Origin: Leifsonia sp. ZF2019
GTDB taxonomy: Bacteria; Actinomycetota; Actinomycetes; Actinomycetales; Microbacteriaceae
Length of the DNA: 64,000 nucleotides
Direction: 5' to 3'
Assembly (NCBI RefSeq): GCF_019924635.1
Contig: NZ_CP065037.1
Location: forward strand, 3,286,001-3,350,000
The notes under the pieces were generated by a model. It worked only from the letters and a program-made list of their open reading frames with translations, did not search any database and had not been told where the DNA came from. A program made the position numbers and the translations under genes. This document shows positions 26,788 to 34,592 of this stretch, piece by piece; within the stretch, counting starts at the first letter, position 1, and every line of letters begins with the position of its first letter.

Positions 26788-27081
26788 TTGAGCATGACTA
26801 AATCAATGTTGATTGATATTAATATCATTCAAGCACTGGTCGCGCGACTCGGTGCCGCCACTCAGGAGGCCAGTCGAATACATGCCACTCTCGAAGATCA
26901 GGTCGCCGCACTGCGCGGCCAGTGGTCGGGCGACGCGTCAGATGCTTTCGAATCGGCGCACGGCGAGTGGACCAAGCGACTCGATGCTGCCACCGCACTC
27001 CTCGCCCGCGCCTCCGAACACGTCTCCTCAGCCGCCGAGGCCTTCGCCGACGTCGAGAAGGCGAACGCTGCTCGGTGGTGA
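26788..27081 (+). CDS. WXG100-family protein B
   Basis: 97 residues from TTG 26788, or 95 from ATG 26794 (MTKSMLIDINIIQALVARL). Shows the classical pattern helix, W-S-G turn (LRGQWSGDASDAFESAHGEW), helix, and the total length of ESAT-6-like proteins. The first 12 codons are strikingly AT-rich (ATT, AAT, ATA, TTG) against a GC-rich background. It lies divergently from WXG protein A; the two probably share a short control region. Confidence 0.85.
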   Translation: MSMTKSMLIDINIIQALVARLGAATQEASRIHATLEDQVAALRGQWSGDASDAFESAHGEWTKRLDAATALLARASEHVSSAAEAFADVEKANAARW

Positions 27082-27100
27082 CCCGGCTACGCTGGACCTC

Positions 27101-27967
27101 GTGCCTGAGAACCCGTCGGTCGTCCTGTCGGAGAGCGGATACACCGCGCGCGTGGAGCCGGACCGGTTCGTGCCCGGGGCATACCAGCTCGTGGTGGACG
27201 GGACGCCGCAGTCGCACGTGAACCTCGATGACCCGTCGCAACTGTTCTTCGAGTACGTGCAGCGGATGGGCAACGTGATCGACCTGATCGGCGAGCCGGG
27301 TGAGCCGATCACCGCCGTACACCTCGGTGCGGGAGCCCTGACGCTGCCGCGCTACGTCGCGTACACGCGGCCCGGGTCGCGCCAGCAGGTCGTCGAGCTG
27401 GAGAGCCGGCTCGTCGAGCTGGTGCGGAACGAGCTGCCGCTGCCGCGGTACGCGCAGATCCGGGTGCGGCACGGGGACGCCCGGGAGGTCGTGGGCAAGC
27501 TGCCGGCCGGATTGCGCGGAGCAGTCGACCTCCTCGTGATCGACATCTTCAGCGGGGCGCGGACTCCCGCGCACGTGACGAGCATCGAGTTCTACCGGTC
27601 GGCGGTCTCGCTGTTGAAGCCGGACGGGATCGTGCTGGTCAACGTCGCCGACGGGCCGCCCCTCGCGTTCGCGCGCAGCCAGGTCTCGACGCTGGGCGCC
27701 GCGGTCGGGAACGTCGCTGCGCTGGCGGAGACGCAGGTGCTGAAGGGGCGCCGATTCGGCAACGTGGTCCTGGTGGGATCGAATTCGCCCCTGCCGATGG
27801 AGTGGCTGCCGCGGCTGCTGGCGAGCGGACCGCATCCGGCCAAGGCGGTGGCCGGGGACGAGCTGCGGGCCTTCGCCGCGAACGCGCCCATCGTGACGGA
27901 CGCGACGAGCGTGCCGTCCCCGCCTCCCGCACGGAGCATCTTCCAGACGGGCAACCGGCGCGACTGA
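27101..27967 (+). CDS. Spermidine-synthase-like methyltransferase-fold protein
   Basis: 288 residues from GTG 27101 (MPENPSVVLSESGYTARVEP). A -10-type TACGCT (27088-27093) lies seven bases before the GTG, so the message may be leaderless. Domain as in spermidine synthases: QLFFEYVQRMGNVID, then HLGAGALTLPRYVA as the nucleotide-binding loop, an acidic VVELESRLVEL, and VIDIFSGARTPAHVTS. Only the synthase-like half is present, without the transporter half of fused actinobacterial versions. True polyamine activity is uncertain. Confidence 0.85.
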   Translation: MPENPSVVLSESGYTARVEPDRFVPGAYQLVVDGTPQSHVNLDDPSQLFFEYVQRMGNVIDLIGEPGEPITAVHLGAGALTLPRYVAYTRPGSRQQVVELESRLVELVRNELPLPRYAQIRVRHGDAREVVGKLPAGLRGAVDLLVIDIFSGARTPAHVTSIEFYRSAVSLLKPDGIVLVNVADGPPLAFARSQVSTLGAAVGNVAALAETQVLKGRRFGNVVLVGSNSPLPMEWLPRLLASGPHPAKAVAGDELRAFAANAPIVTDATSVPSPPPARSIFQTGNRRD

Positions 27968-27969
27968 AC

Positions 27970-28046
27970 GCGACCCCCTCGGTCGCGTCGGCAGAGGGGT
28001 CGCATACTGCCGCTTCGCCGGCCGTATTCCGGCGGTTCGCGACCCC
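27970..28046. repeat. Degenerate dispersed palindrome between convergent genes (copy 1)
   Basis: GCGACCCCCTC (27970-27980), GAGGGGTCGC (27994-28003) and GCGACCCC (28039-28046): the middle segment can pair with either flank. The 3' half (GGGGTCGC, ACTGCCGC, then CGGCGGTT, CGCGACCCC) is the same motif set as the perfect palindrome at 41391-41443. It separates a plus-strand and a minus-strand 3' end and may act as a two-way terminator. Confidence 0.7.
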
Positions 28047-28084
28047 GAGATGGGGCAGAACGAGGTGGGCAGAACGGACGGAGA

Positions 28085-28963
28085 TCAGGCGCGGCGGAAG
28101 GTCACGGGCTGGCCGGGGCGCGCCTGGGCCAGGAGGTCGAGGGAGGCGTCCGCCACGACCGCGATGACGGGGTAGCCGCCGGTGACGGGGTGGTCGGCGA
28201 GCAGCACGGTGGGGCGGCCGTCGGGCGACACCTGCACCGACCCGGCCACCATCGGCTCGCTCGGGAGCTCGGCGGCGATCCGGCGCTCGAGGAGCGGCGC
28301 GGAGTGGCGACCGGCGGCCGGCGGATCGAGGCGGGCCCCCACGCGGCTGCTCTCGGCGCTCAGGATCCACTGCGTGTCGTGGAAGGCGTCGACGGCTGCG
28401 GCGATGAACCAGTCGGAGCGGGGACCGCGATGGGCACGCAGCTCGATCGGGCCGGCGGTCGGCGCGGACAGCGGCACGAAGTCGAGCGCCGGGACGGCGC
28501 CCCGCGTGGCGCCGAACGGGAGGACATCCCCGGCGCGGAGCGGTTCCGGACCGAGTGCGGCGAGCGTGTCGCGCGATCGCGACCCCAGCACCGGATGCGC
28601 GTCGACCCCTCCCCGTACCGCGAGGTAGTGACGCATCCCGTGGCGGGGCGGCCCGATGCGCAGCGTCGCGCCCGCCGGGGCGCGCACGGCGAGGTGCGGG
28701 TCCACCGATCGGCCGTCGAGCTCGAGCTGACCGTCCGCCCCGGTCACGGCGAACCAGGTCTCCGTCTCGAAGCGTGCGGAGAACCCGCCGAGCAGCAGCT
28801 CCAGCCCGGCCGCACCCTCGTCATCGCCCAGCAGGCGGTTGCCGAGGCGGAGCGCCGCGCGGTCCAGCGCACCCGAAGGACTGACGCCGAGCGACGCCCA
28901 ACCCGGGCGGCCGAGGTCCTGCACGAGCGCCAGCGCGCCGGGCTCCAGGATGCGCAGGCTCAC
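28085..28963 (-). CDS. pxpC: 5-oxoprolinase subunit C (biotin-dependent carboxyltransferase-like)
   Basis: 292 residues from GTG 28963, which overlaps the pxpB stop (GTGA). Carries the family start ILEPGALALVQDLGRPGW and the motif GVSPSGALDRAALRLGNRLL. With PxpA and PxpB it forms the ATP-dependent prokaryotic 5-oxoprolinase, converting 5-oxoproline to glutamate. The order pxpA-pxpB-pxpC with overlapping codons leaves little doubt. The name of the Pfam family (carboxyltransferase C/D) reflects its relation to allophanate hydrolase. Confidence 0.95.
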   Translation of the reverse strand: MSLRILEPGALALVQDLGRPGWASLGVSPSGALDRAALRLGNRLLGDDEGAAGLELLLGGFSARFETETWFAVTGADGQLELDGRSVDPHLAVRAPAGATLRIGPPRHGMRHYLAVRGGVDAHPVLGSRSRDTLAALGPEPLRAGDVLPFGATRGAVPALDFVPLSAPTAGPIELRAHRGPRSDWFIAAAVDAFHDTQWILSAESSRVGARLDPPAAGRHSAPLLERRIAAELPSEPMVAGSVQVSPDGRPTVLLADHPVTGGYPVIAVVADASLDLLAQARPGQPVTFRRA

Positions 28964-29577
28964 GGCGCCTCCCGGAATCGCACGGTCGTCCCCGGGCGCA
29001 GCAGCGCGGGCGGGTCGGCCTCCGAATCCCAGAGCACCGCGTCAGTCGTGCCGATCAGCTGCCAGCCTCCCGGGCTCGACCGGGGGTAGACGCCGCTGAA
29101 GTCGTCCGCGAGGCCGACCGAGCCGGCGGGCACGGCGGTGCGCGGGGTCGAGCGACGCGGCACGCGGAGCCGATCGTGGTCGGTCACCAGGTAGCCGAAC
29201 CCGGGCGCGAAGCCTCCGAACGCGACCCGCCAGACCGAGGAGACATGGAGGTGGATCACCTCGGCCGGGGTGACGGACAGGAGCGCCGCCACCTCCGCCA
29301 AGTCGGGGCCGTCGTAGCGCACCGGGATCTCGACGACGGCCTCCCGGTCCACGATGGCGCGGCGCGGCCGGGCGTGCTCGATCCAAGCACGGGCGACGCT
29401 CAACGGGAGGATGCGCGGGTCGACGACCACGCCGACCGTGCGAGCCGCCGGCACCAGGTCGACGAGACCGGGCGGCCGGTCCGCGTCGAGCGCGCCGAAG
29501 AGCGCGAGCACCTCGTCGAGGGTGTCGACCTCGGCGAGCAGAGCACGCTCGCCCGACGAGAGGATGCGCAGGCTCAC
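28960..29577 (-). CDS. pxpB: 5-oxoprolinase subunit B
   Basis: 205 residues from GTG 29577, overlapping the pxpA stop by four bases. The family signature is visible in HVSSVWRVAFGGFAPGFGYL and in FSGVYPRSSPGGWQLIG. A longer in-frame opening to 30228 runs through pxpA and is an artefact. PxpB pairs with PxpC to form the ATP-using half of the enzyme. Confidence 0.95.
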   Translation of the reverse strand: MSLRILSSGERALLAEVDTLDEVLALFGALDADRPPGLVDLVPAARTVGVVVDPRILPLSVARAWIEHARPRRAIVDREAVVEIPVRYDGPDLAEVAALLSVTPAEVIHLHVSSVWRVAFGGFAPGFGYLVTDHDRLRVPRRSTPRTAVPAGSVGLADDFSGVYPRSSPGGWQLIGTTDAVLWDSEADPPALLRPGTTVRFREAP

Positions 29578-30335
29578 ACGAACGCCTCCACCGCGACCCC
29601 GGCCTCGTCGAGCCTGCGTCGCACCGCGCGGGCCATCGCGACCGCCCCCGGGGAGTCGCCGTGCACGCAGAGCGAGTCCACGGCGACGGGGATGTCGGTG
29701 CCGTCGGCCGCCACGACGCGACCGTCGGTGGCGAGCCGGAGGGCGCGCTCGGCGATACCCGCGTCGCCGTGCAGCACGGCGCCCGGCTGCCCGCGCGGGA
29801 CCAGGGTGCCGTCGGCCCGATACGCGCGGTCGACGAACGCCTCGCGCACGAACCTCAGCCCGGCCTCCCCCGCCTCCCGCTCGATCGCGGAGGAGGCGAG
29901 GCCGAGGAGCGCGAGCGATGGGTCGAAAGCGGCGACGGCCTGCGCGATCGCCCGCGCCTGAGCGGCGTCGGTCACGATGCGGTTGTAGAGGGCGCCGTGC
30001 GGCTTGACATAGCCGAGGCGCGCACCGGCGACGTGCGCGATGCCGGCCAGTGCGGAGAGCTGATAGAGGGTCTCCGCCTGCAGCTCCGCAGGCGGCAGGT
30101 CCATCGCACGCCGGCCGAATCCGGCGAGATCGCGGTACGACACGTGAGCCCCGACGACGACTCCGCGCGCCGCTGCGGTCCGGCAGGTCGCGAGCATGGT
30201 CACGGCATCGCCCGCGTGGAAGCCGCACGCCACGTTCGCGCTCGTGACGACGCCGAGCAGGGCGTCGTCGTCGCCCATCGTCCAGGCGCCGAACGACTCG
30301 CCCAGATCGCTGTTGAGGTCGACAGTGCGTGCCAT
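29574..30335 (-). CDS. pxpA: 5-oxoprolinase subunit A (LamB/YcsF family)
   Basis: 253 residues from ATG 30335 (MARTVDLNSDLGESFGAW). Contains SANVACGFHAGDAVTM, GVVVGAHVSYRDLAGFGRR and YVKPHGALYN, the hallmarks of the LamB/YcsF barrel. AGGGGG precedes the ATG. First gene of the pxpABC operon; a CGNR-type regulator lies 49 bases upstream on the same strand and may control it. Confidence 0.96.
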   Translation of the reverse strand: MARTVDLNSDLGESFGAWTMGDDDALLGVVTSANVACGFHAGDAVTMLATCRTAAARGVVVGAHVSYRDLAGFGRRAMDLPPAELQAETLYQLSALAGIAHVAGARLGYVKPHGALYNRIVTDAAQARAIAQAVAAFDPSLALLGLASSAIEREAGEAGLRFVREAFVDRAYRADGTLVPRGQPGAVLHGDAGIAERALRLATDGRVVAADGTDIPVAVDSLCVHGDSPGAVAMARAVRRRLDEAGVAVEAFV

Positions 30336-30384
30336 CCCCCTATTGTGGCGTGCCGGCCCGTGCTCGGCGCGAAGCCGCCGCGCC

Positions 30385-30999
30385 CTACTGCGCCGCGCGC
30401 GCTCCCGCCCTGGCGCGATGGGCGCGCACCTTCGCCCGGTTGCCGCAACGCTGCATCGAACACCAGCGACGGTTCCCGCTGCGGGAGGTGTCGAGGTAGA
30501 CCAGGTCGCAGTCGTCGGCGGAGCATTCGCGGATCCGCCCCTCGGCCTGCGGTCCGAAGAGGCGGACGGCGTCGCGGGCGACCGTCCCGAGTGCCTGGTG
30601 CGGCCGGGCGTTGGTCCGGCCCGCCTGGCGACCACCGCCGGGGAGCACCGGCGGGATGTCCGGCGTGGCGGCGAAGAGGTTGACGACGTCGACGTCGTCG
30701 GGCGAGAACGTGGCGCCGGTGCTGGCCTGGCGCGCGAGCCGGCCGATGGCGGCACGGAGGGCGGTCGCGTCGCGGAACTCGCGATCCGCCGCCGTGGGCG
30801 CCACCTCGGGGAAGCGCTCGACGAGCCATTCGTTGAGGGCGGCAGGGTCGGCGACCGGCTGCGACTCTTCGGGGCGGTCGAGGCCGCCGGTGTACGCGAA
30901 GTCGAGCGCGAGCGATCCGGAGTCGAACCACCAGCGCGGTCCGTCGGGATCCTCCATCCACTGTCCGGTGCCGCGGGGGAGGATCGAGTCGGTCGCCAT
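30385..30999 (-). CDS. CGNR zinc-finger protein (putative transcriptional regulator)
   Basis: 204 residues. The N-terminal stress-associated ABATE-like domain (WWFDSGSLALDFAYTGGLDR) is followed by a C-terminal zinc finger with C-x4-C ... WCSMQRCGNRAKVRAHR, the CGNR signature. The ATG lies directly after the palindrome at 31001-31019, with no room for a ribosome binding site, suggesting a leaderless, self-regulated transcript. Its neighbour pxpA suggests a role in 5-oxoproline or amino acid use; that is inference. Confidence 0.88.
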   Translation of the reverse strand: MATDSILPRGTGQWMEDPDGPRWWFDSGSLALDFAYTGGLDRPEESQPVADPAALNEWLVERFPEVAPTAADREFRDATALRAAIGRLARQASTGATFSPDDVDVVNLFAATPDIPPVLPGGGRQAGRTNARPHQALGTVARDAVRLFGPQAEGRIRECSADDCDLVYLDTSRSGNRRWCSMQRCGNRAKVRAHRARAGARAAQ

Positions 31000-31000
31000 G

Positions 31001-31019
31001 TAACCAATATATTCGGTTA
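31001..31019 (-). promoter_or_regulatory. Operator/-10 region of the CGNR gene
   Basis: TAACC (31001-31005) and GGTTA (31015-31019) flank an AT-rich centre. On the minus strand the centre contains TATATT, six bases before the ATG, so the dyad would cover the -10 element of a leaderless promoter. The symmetry and position suit autoregulation. Confidence 0.55.
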
Positions 31020-31098
31020 GGAGATCGACTCCCGGCCTCGCGAGCCGGCGGAGACCTCCAGCACCCTATCGCACCGCCCCGACTGCGATACTGGGCCG

Positions 31099-31707
31099 AT
31101 GACCGCCACGCGCCCCGATCCCGCCGCCGTGCTCGAGGGAAGTACCGTCCGGCTCCGCCCGCTCGCGCTCGGCGACCTCCCGGACCTCTTCGACGCCATC
31201 GGGCACCCCGAGGTCTTCGCCGGCGGGTGGGGAGGCGGTCCCGCCGCGTACCGCGACACCTACGAGGAGTGGCGCGAGTTCCTGCTCGGATACCTCGCCT
31301 GGGAGACCGGCAACGTCACCGCGGTCACGCTGCGCGACGACGGCCGCATCGTCGGGACCACCACGCTGGGCGACTTCGACCTCGCGAACCGGTCCGCCCA
31401 CATCGGCTGGACCGCGTACGCCCCCGAGGTGTGGGGCACCCGCGTCAACGCCGAGACCAAGCGGCTGTTGCTCGGCGCCGCCTTCGACAGCGGTTTCGAG
31501 CGGGTGAAACTGCAGGCGGACGTGCTCAACGAACGCTCCCGCGCGGCGATCCTGCGGCTCGGAGCGCAGTTCGAGGGCATCCTGCGACACACGCAGCTGC
31601 GGGCCGACGGCACCTGGCGCGACACGGCCGTCTACTCGGTCCTCCGCGAGGAGTGGCCCGCCGTGCGCGCGTCGCTCGACGAGCGGCTGGCGCCCGAAGC
31701 GGTGTAG
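31099..31707 (+). CDS. GNAT-family N-acetyltransferase (RimJ/RimL type)
   Basis: 202 residues starting MTATRPDPAAVLEGSTVRLR. Typical RimJ-like features are STVRLRPLALGDLPDLFDAI, HIGWTAYAPEVWGTRVNAET, and the C-terminal LNERSRAAILRLGAQFEGIL that binds acetyl-CoA. GATACT (31087-31092) lies six bases before the ATG, consistent with a leaderless message. The acceptor is unknown. It converges with the SprT-like gene, 14 bases apart. Confidence 0.9.
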   Translation: MTATRPDPAAVLEGSTVRLRPLALGDLPDLFDAIGHPEVFAGGWGGGPAAYRDTYEEWREFLLGYLAWETGNVTAVTLRDDGRIVGTTTLGDFDLANRSAHIGWTAYAPEVWGTRVNAETKRLLLGAAFDSGFERVKLQADVLNERSRAAILRLGAQFEGILRHTQLRADGTWRDTAVYSVLREEWPAVRASLDERLAPEAV

Positions 31708-31721
31708 CGGAGGGTCGGCGG

Positions 31722-32231
31722 TCAGCGCCCGGCGCCCTCCCGTGCCTGCGCGGCGGCCGTGCGCCGCTGCGTCGGCGTGACCTCGCGATGCTGCCACGCG
31801 ATGAGGTTCGCGGCGTCGAATCGCCGGCTGCACGCGCCGCAGGCCAGCGCGCGGGCGGGTTTGCGGTACCGGTAGTGGATGTGGCCGTTGGGGCACGTCC
31901 CGATCCACGGGGCCAGCTCGTCGGCGATGGCGCCGCCGTGCAGGCGCTCGCCCTCGTAGCCGAGGTCGAGGGCGATGGCGCGCCAGCGCGGGCCATGCCC
32001 GGCGCGCGACCCGGCGAGCGCGTGCGCGACCTCGTGCAGCAGCACCTGGTGGATCTCGTCGTCCTCGTAGCGCGTCGCCAGATAGCGGGAGACGGTGATC
32101 TTCTTCGTCGTGTAGTTGCAGAGCCCCGCCCGCGTCTTCGCGTTGTCGAAGTCGAAGCTCCACACCGCCGGATCGAGGTGGAGGGCGATCAGAGCGTCCG
32201 CCCAGCGCCGCACGCGGTCGAGCTCGGCCAT
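31722..32231 (-). CDS. SprT-like zinc metalloprotease-domain protein
   Basis: 169 residues. The zinc-binding HEVAH motif is at residues 66-70 (His66, Glu67, His70), with a further His79 downstream. A C-terminal zinc-ribbon-like part has Cys113, Cys131 and Cys134. The fold matches the SprT/Spartan family, in which the eukaryotic member degrades DNA-protein crosslinks. Bacterial function is not established. No operon partner is evident. Confidence 0.88.
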   Translation of the reverse strand: MAELDRVRRWADALIALHLDPAVWSFDFDNAKTRAGLCNYTTKKITVSRYLATRYEDDEIHQVLLHEVAHALAGSRAGHGPRWRAIALDLGYEGERLHGGAIADELAPWIGTCPNGHIHYRYRKPARALACGACSRRFDAANLIAWQHREVTPTQRRTAAAQAREGAGR

Positions 32232-32346
32232 CAGTCCCGGGCCCTTCGCCGCGGCACGACCCGGCGTCGGCGGGCGGTGGCGGCGGGTCCGTACATGCGA
32301 GGAATCCTACGCCCGGGTGCCGACGGAGACGGCAGGAAAACGCGCG

Positions 32347-32892
32347 TCACTCCGCCGCGTCGGCGCCCGGCTCGTCGCGGTGCTCCTCGGAGAGCGCCTG
32401 CACGACGGCGACCGCCGTCAGGGCGCCCTCGATCTCGGCGGGGGAGGCCCCGAGCTTCTCGCGCAGGAAGACCGCCGCCGTCATGTCCGACAGGGCGTTG
32501 TCGTAATCCTTCATGTCGAAGTAGACCTTGCCGCGGCTCTGGATGGCGAAGGCCTCCAGAGCGGTCCATTCGCGCCCGCGCGCCTCGGTCACGCAGTCGC
32601 TCAGCTCGACGACGGCCTCGTCGAACTTGCCCAGGTACTGCAGCACCTGCGCCCGGCGGATGCGCGCACCGATGAGCTGTTCGCGGTCGCCGGTGAAGCG
32701 CGCCTGGCGCACCGCTTCTGTGCCGATGGTCAGCGCCTCGTCGAGACGGTCGAGGAGCCGGAGCAGGACGGTCTTCTCGTTGAGCGCGCTCATGCTGCGC
32801 AGGTTGCCGAGCTCGTCCAGACGGTCGCCGGCGGCACGCAAGTCGACGCGCTCGCGCAGGGTGGACGGATCGTATCCGAGGATGATGTTCAG
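32347..32892 (-). CDS. TPR-like helical repeat protein, probable CTG start
   Basis: The frame is open from 32892. No ATG or GTG exists upstream of the conserved-looking sequence. TTG 32841 would give 164 residues; CTG 32892 gives 181 (MNIILGYDPSTLRERVDLR) and has GGGAG seven bases before it. The helical repeats (ALTIGTEAVRQARFTGDRE, QVLQYLGKFDEAVVELSDCV, KVYFDMKDYDNALSDMTAAV) resemble tetratricopeptide units. It ends acidic (EPGADAAE). Cytoplasmic; partner unknown. Confidence 0.72.
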   Translation of the reverse strand: MNIILGYDPSTLRERVDLRAAGDRLDELGNLRSMSALNEKTVLLRLLDRLDEALTIGTEAVRQARFTGDREQLIGARIRRAQVLQYLGKFDEAVVELSDCVTEARGREWTALEAFAIQSRGKVYFDMKDYDNALSDMTAAVFLREKLGASPAEIEGALTAVAVVQALSEEHRDEPGADAAE

Positions 32893-32968
32893 GGTTCTGC
32901 TCCCGAATCGTGCGGTTCGGCATCCAGACTACCTGCGCGCGGCGCACCGCAGCCGCACGACGGGCGGG

Positions 32969-34162
32969 TCAGCCCGGGAGCCGCGCGGGATCGGCGGGCG
33001 TCAGCGCCACCTCGAGCAGCCGGTCGTCACCGGACCGCGGATCCCCGCGCCCGTCGGTGTTGTTGGTGAGCACCCAGAGCCGGTCGTCGCGGGACACGAC
33101 GTCGCGCAACCTCCCGTGCGTTCCGTCGAAGAACGCCTCCGCGGTGACGGGCGCGCCCCCGGAGGTGGACCACACCGCCCACAACCGCTCGCCGCCCAGC
33201 CCGGCGACGAAGATCGTGTCGCCCACGACGGCGAGGCCGCTCGGGCTCGCCTCCGAGGTGCGCCACTGCTGCACCGGGTCGGTGTATGCGGGATCGCCGC
33301 CGATCCCCTCGACGATCGGCCAGCCGTAGTCCGCCCCCGGACGGATGATGTTCAGCTCGTCCCAGGTGTTCTGCCCGAACTCGCTCGCCCACATCGTCCC
33401 GCGCGAGTCCCAGCCGATGCCCTGCGGGTTCCGGTGGCCGGAGCTCCACACCGGCGAACCGGGGAACGGGTTGCCCGCCGGGACCTGTCCCTCGGGCGTC
33501 AGACGGAGGATCTTGCCGCCGAGCGATGTGAGGTCCTGCGCGCGATCCGGGACGCCCGCGTCGCCGACCGTGAGGTAGAGCATCCCGTCGGGACCGAACG
33601 CGATCCGGCCGCCGTCGTGGTTGGCGGCCTTGGGGAGGCCGGAGATCACGGTCTCCGCTGCGCCGATGCTGTAGCTGCCGGGCACACCGACCAGCGGCAT
33701 CCGCACCACCCGGTTGTCGTCCGCCGTGGTCGCGTAGGCGTACAGGTGCGTCGGGGCCGATCCGGCGGGCACGGCGAGGCCGAGCAGACCGCCCTCGCCC
33801 GCGTGCACGACCCCCGGTACGGTCCCGACGTCGCGCAGGCCGCCCTGCGGGAGCCGCTCCCGCACGCGCCCCGAGTCGCGCTCGCTGAGGAGGGCGGAAC
33901 CGCTGGGGAGCGGCACCACCGACCAGGGGGCGTCGAGCCCGGTCTCGAGCACCGTCGCGTCGCGCGCGGGCTGCAGGGGGACGGCGGCCACGGCGGCGGA
34001 GGTGCCGGTGGGGCGCGGCTCCGCGGATGGCGACGCGGTGCGAGCCGACGTGGGCGCGGGCGGCTCGGGCGAGCACGCGCTGAGCGCCGCCAGGGCGGCG
34101 ACCGCGAGAGCGGCCGTCACTCCGGCTCGTGCGCTGCCCGCGGCACTCACGCCGTCGTCCAC
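32969..34162 (-). CDS. PQQ-dependent (soluble aldose) sugar dehydrogenase-like lipoprotein
   Basis: 397 residues. Signal with lipobox LSAC (Cys30) and a Pro/Ser/Thr-rich linker, so a membrane-anchored extracellular protein. The six-bladed propeller has family motifs APWSVVPLPSGSALLSERD, VHAGEGGLLGLAV, NHDGGRIAFGPDGMLYLTVG, SGHRNPQGIGWDS and SEFGQNTWDELN. Homologues oxidise aldoses using PQQ; no PQQ synthesis genes are in the window. It lies alone between the TPR gene and DUF427. Confidence 0.92.
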   Translation of the reverse strand: MDDGVSAAGSARAGVTAALAVAALAALSACSPEPPAPTSARTASPSAEPRPTGTSAAVAAVPLQPARDATVLETGLDAPWSVVPLPSGSALLSERDSGRVRERLPQGGLRDVGTVPGVVHAGEGGLLGLAVPAGSAPTHLYAYATTADDNRVVRMPLVGVPGSYSIGAAETVISGLPKAANHDGGRIAFGPDGMLYLTVGDAGVPDRAQDLTSLGGKILRLTPEGQVPAGNPFPGSPVWSSGHRNPQGIGWDSRGTMWASEFGQNTWDELNIIRPGADYGWPIVEGIGGDPAYTDPVQQWRTSEASPSGLAVVGDTIFVAGLGGERLWAVWSTSGGAPVTAEAFFDGTHGRLRDVVSRDDRLWVLTNNTDGRGDPRSGDDRLLEVALTPADPARLPG

Positions 34163-34184
34163 CCGTCCCGGCTCGGCACGCCGG

Positions 34185-34487
34185 TCACTCGACGACCTGT
34201 ACGTCCTTCCAGAACGCCACGTAGCCGCTGAAGTCCTTGCCGACCCGGTCGAACGCGCTCGGGTAGGGCGTCGGATACGACCAGGCGCGGTCCTGCAGGA
34301 GGGAGTCGCCGTCCTTCACGGAGTAGTACTGGCACTCGCCCTTCCACGGGCAGGTGTACGGGGTCGGGCTCTCGACGAGGTACTCGGCGTTGACGCTCGC
34401 GGGTGGGAAGTACCAGTTGCCCTCGATGCGGATGAGCTCCTCTTCGGGAGCCTCGGCGATGACGGTGTCGTTCAGGACTGCTTTCAT
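34185..34487 (-). CDS. DUF427 domain protein
   Basis: 100 residues, MKAVLNDTVIAEAPEEELIR, with the family marks GNWYFPPASVNAEYLVES, TPYTCPWKGECQYYSV and AWSYPTPYPSAFD. These small beta-rich cytoplasmic proteins are widespread in actinobacteria and have no settled function. GGAGG lies upstream of the ATG. Twenty-two bases separate it from the sugar dehydrogenase start. Confidence 0.93.
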   Translation of the reverse strand: MKAVLNDTVIAEAPEEELIRIEGNWYFPPASVNAEYLVESPTPYTCPWKGECQYYSVKDGDSLLQDRAWSYPTPYPSAFDRVGKDFSGYVAFWKDVQVVE

Positions 34488-34592
34488 GGTTGACCTCCTG
34501 CAGGGCGGAACGCACGGCGCGGCCCGATCATTCCGGGAGGGTACTCCCCTCCGCCGCGAGCGACCCGGCAGTCGGCGATGGCCGCAGAGCGC

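Noticed and set aside
28960..30228. A 422-residue version of PxpB starting inside pxpA
   Set aside because: The first 217 residues are Arg/Gly/Pro nonsense; the GTG at 29577 overlapping the pxpA stop gives the family-length protein.
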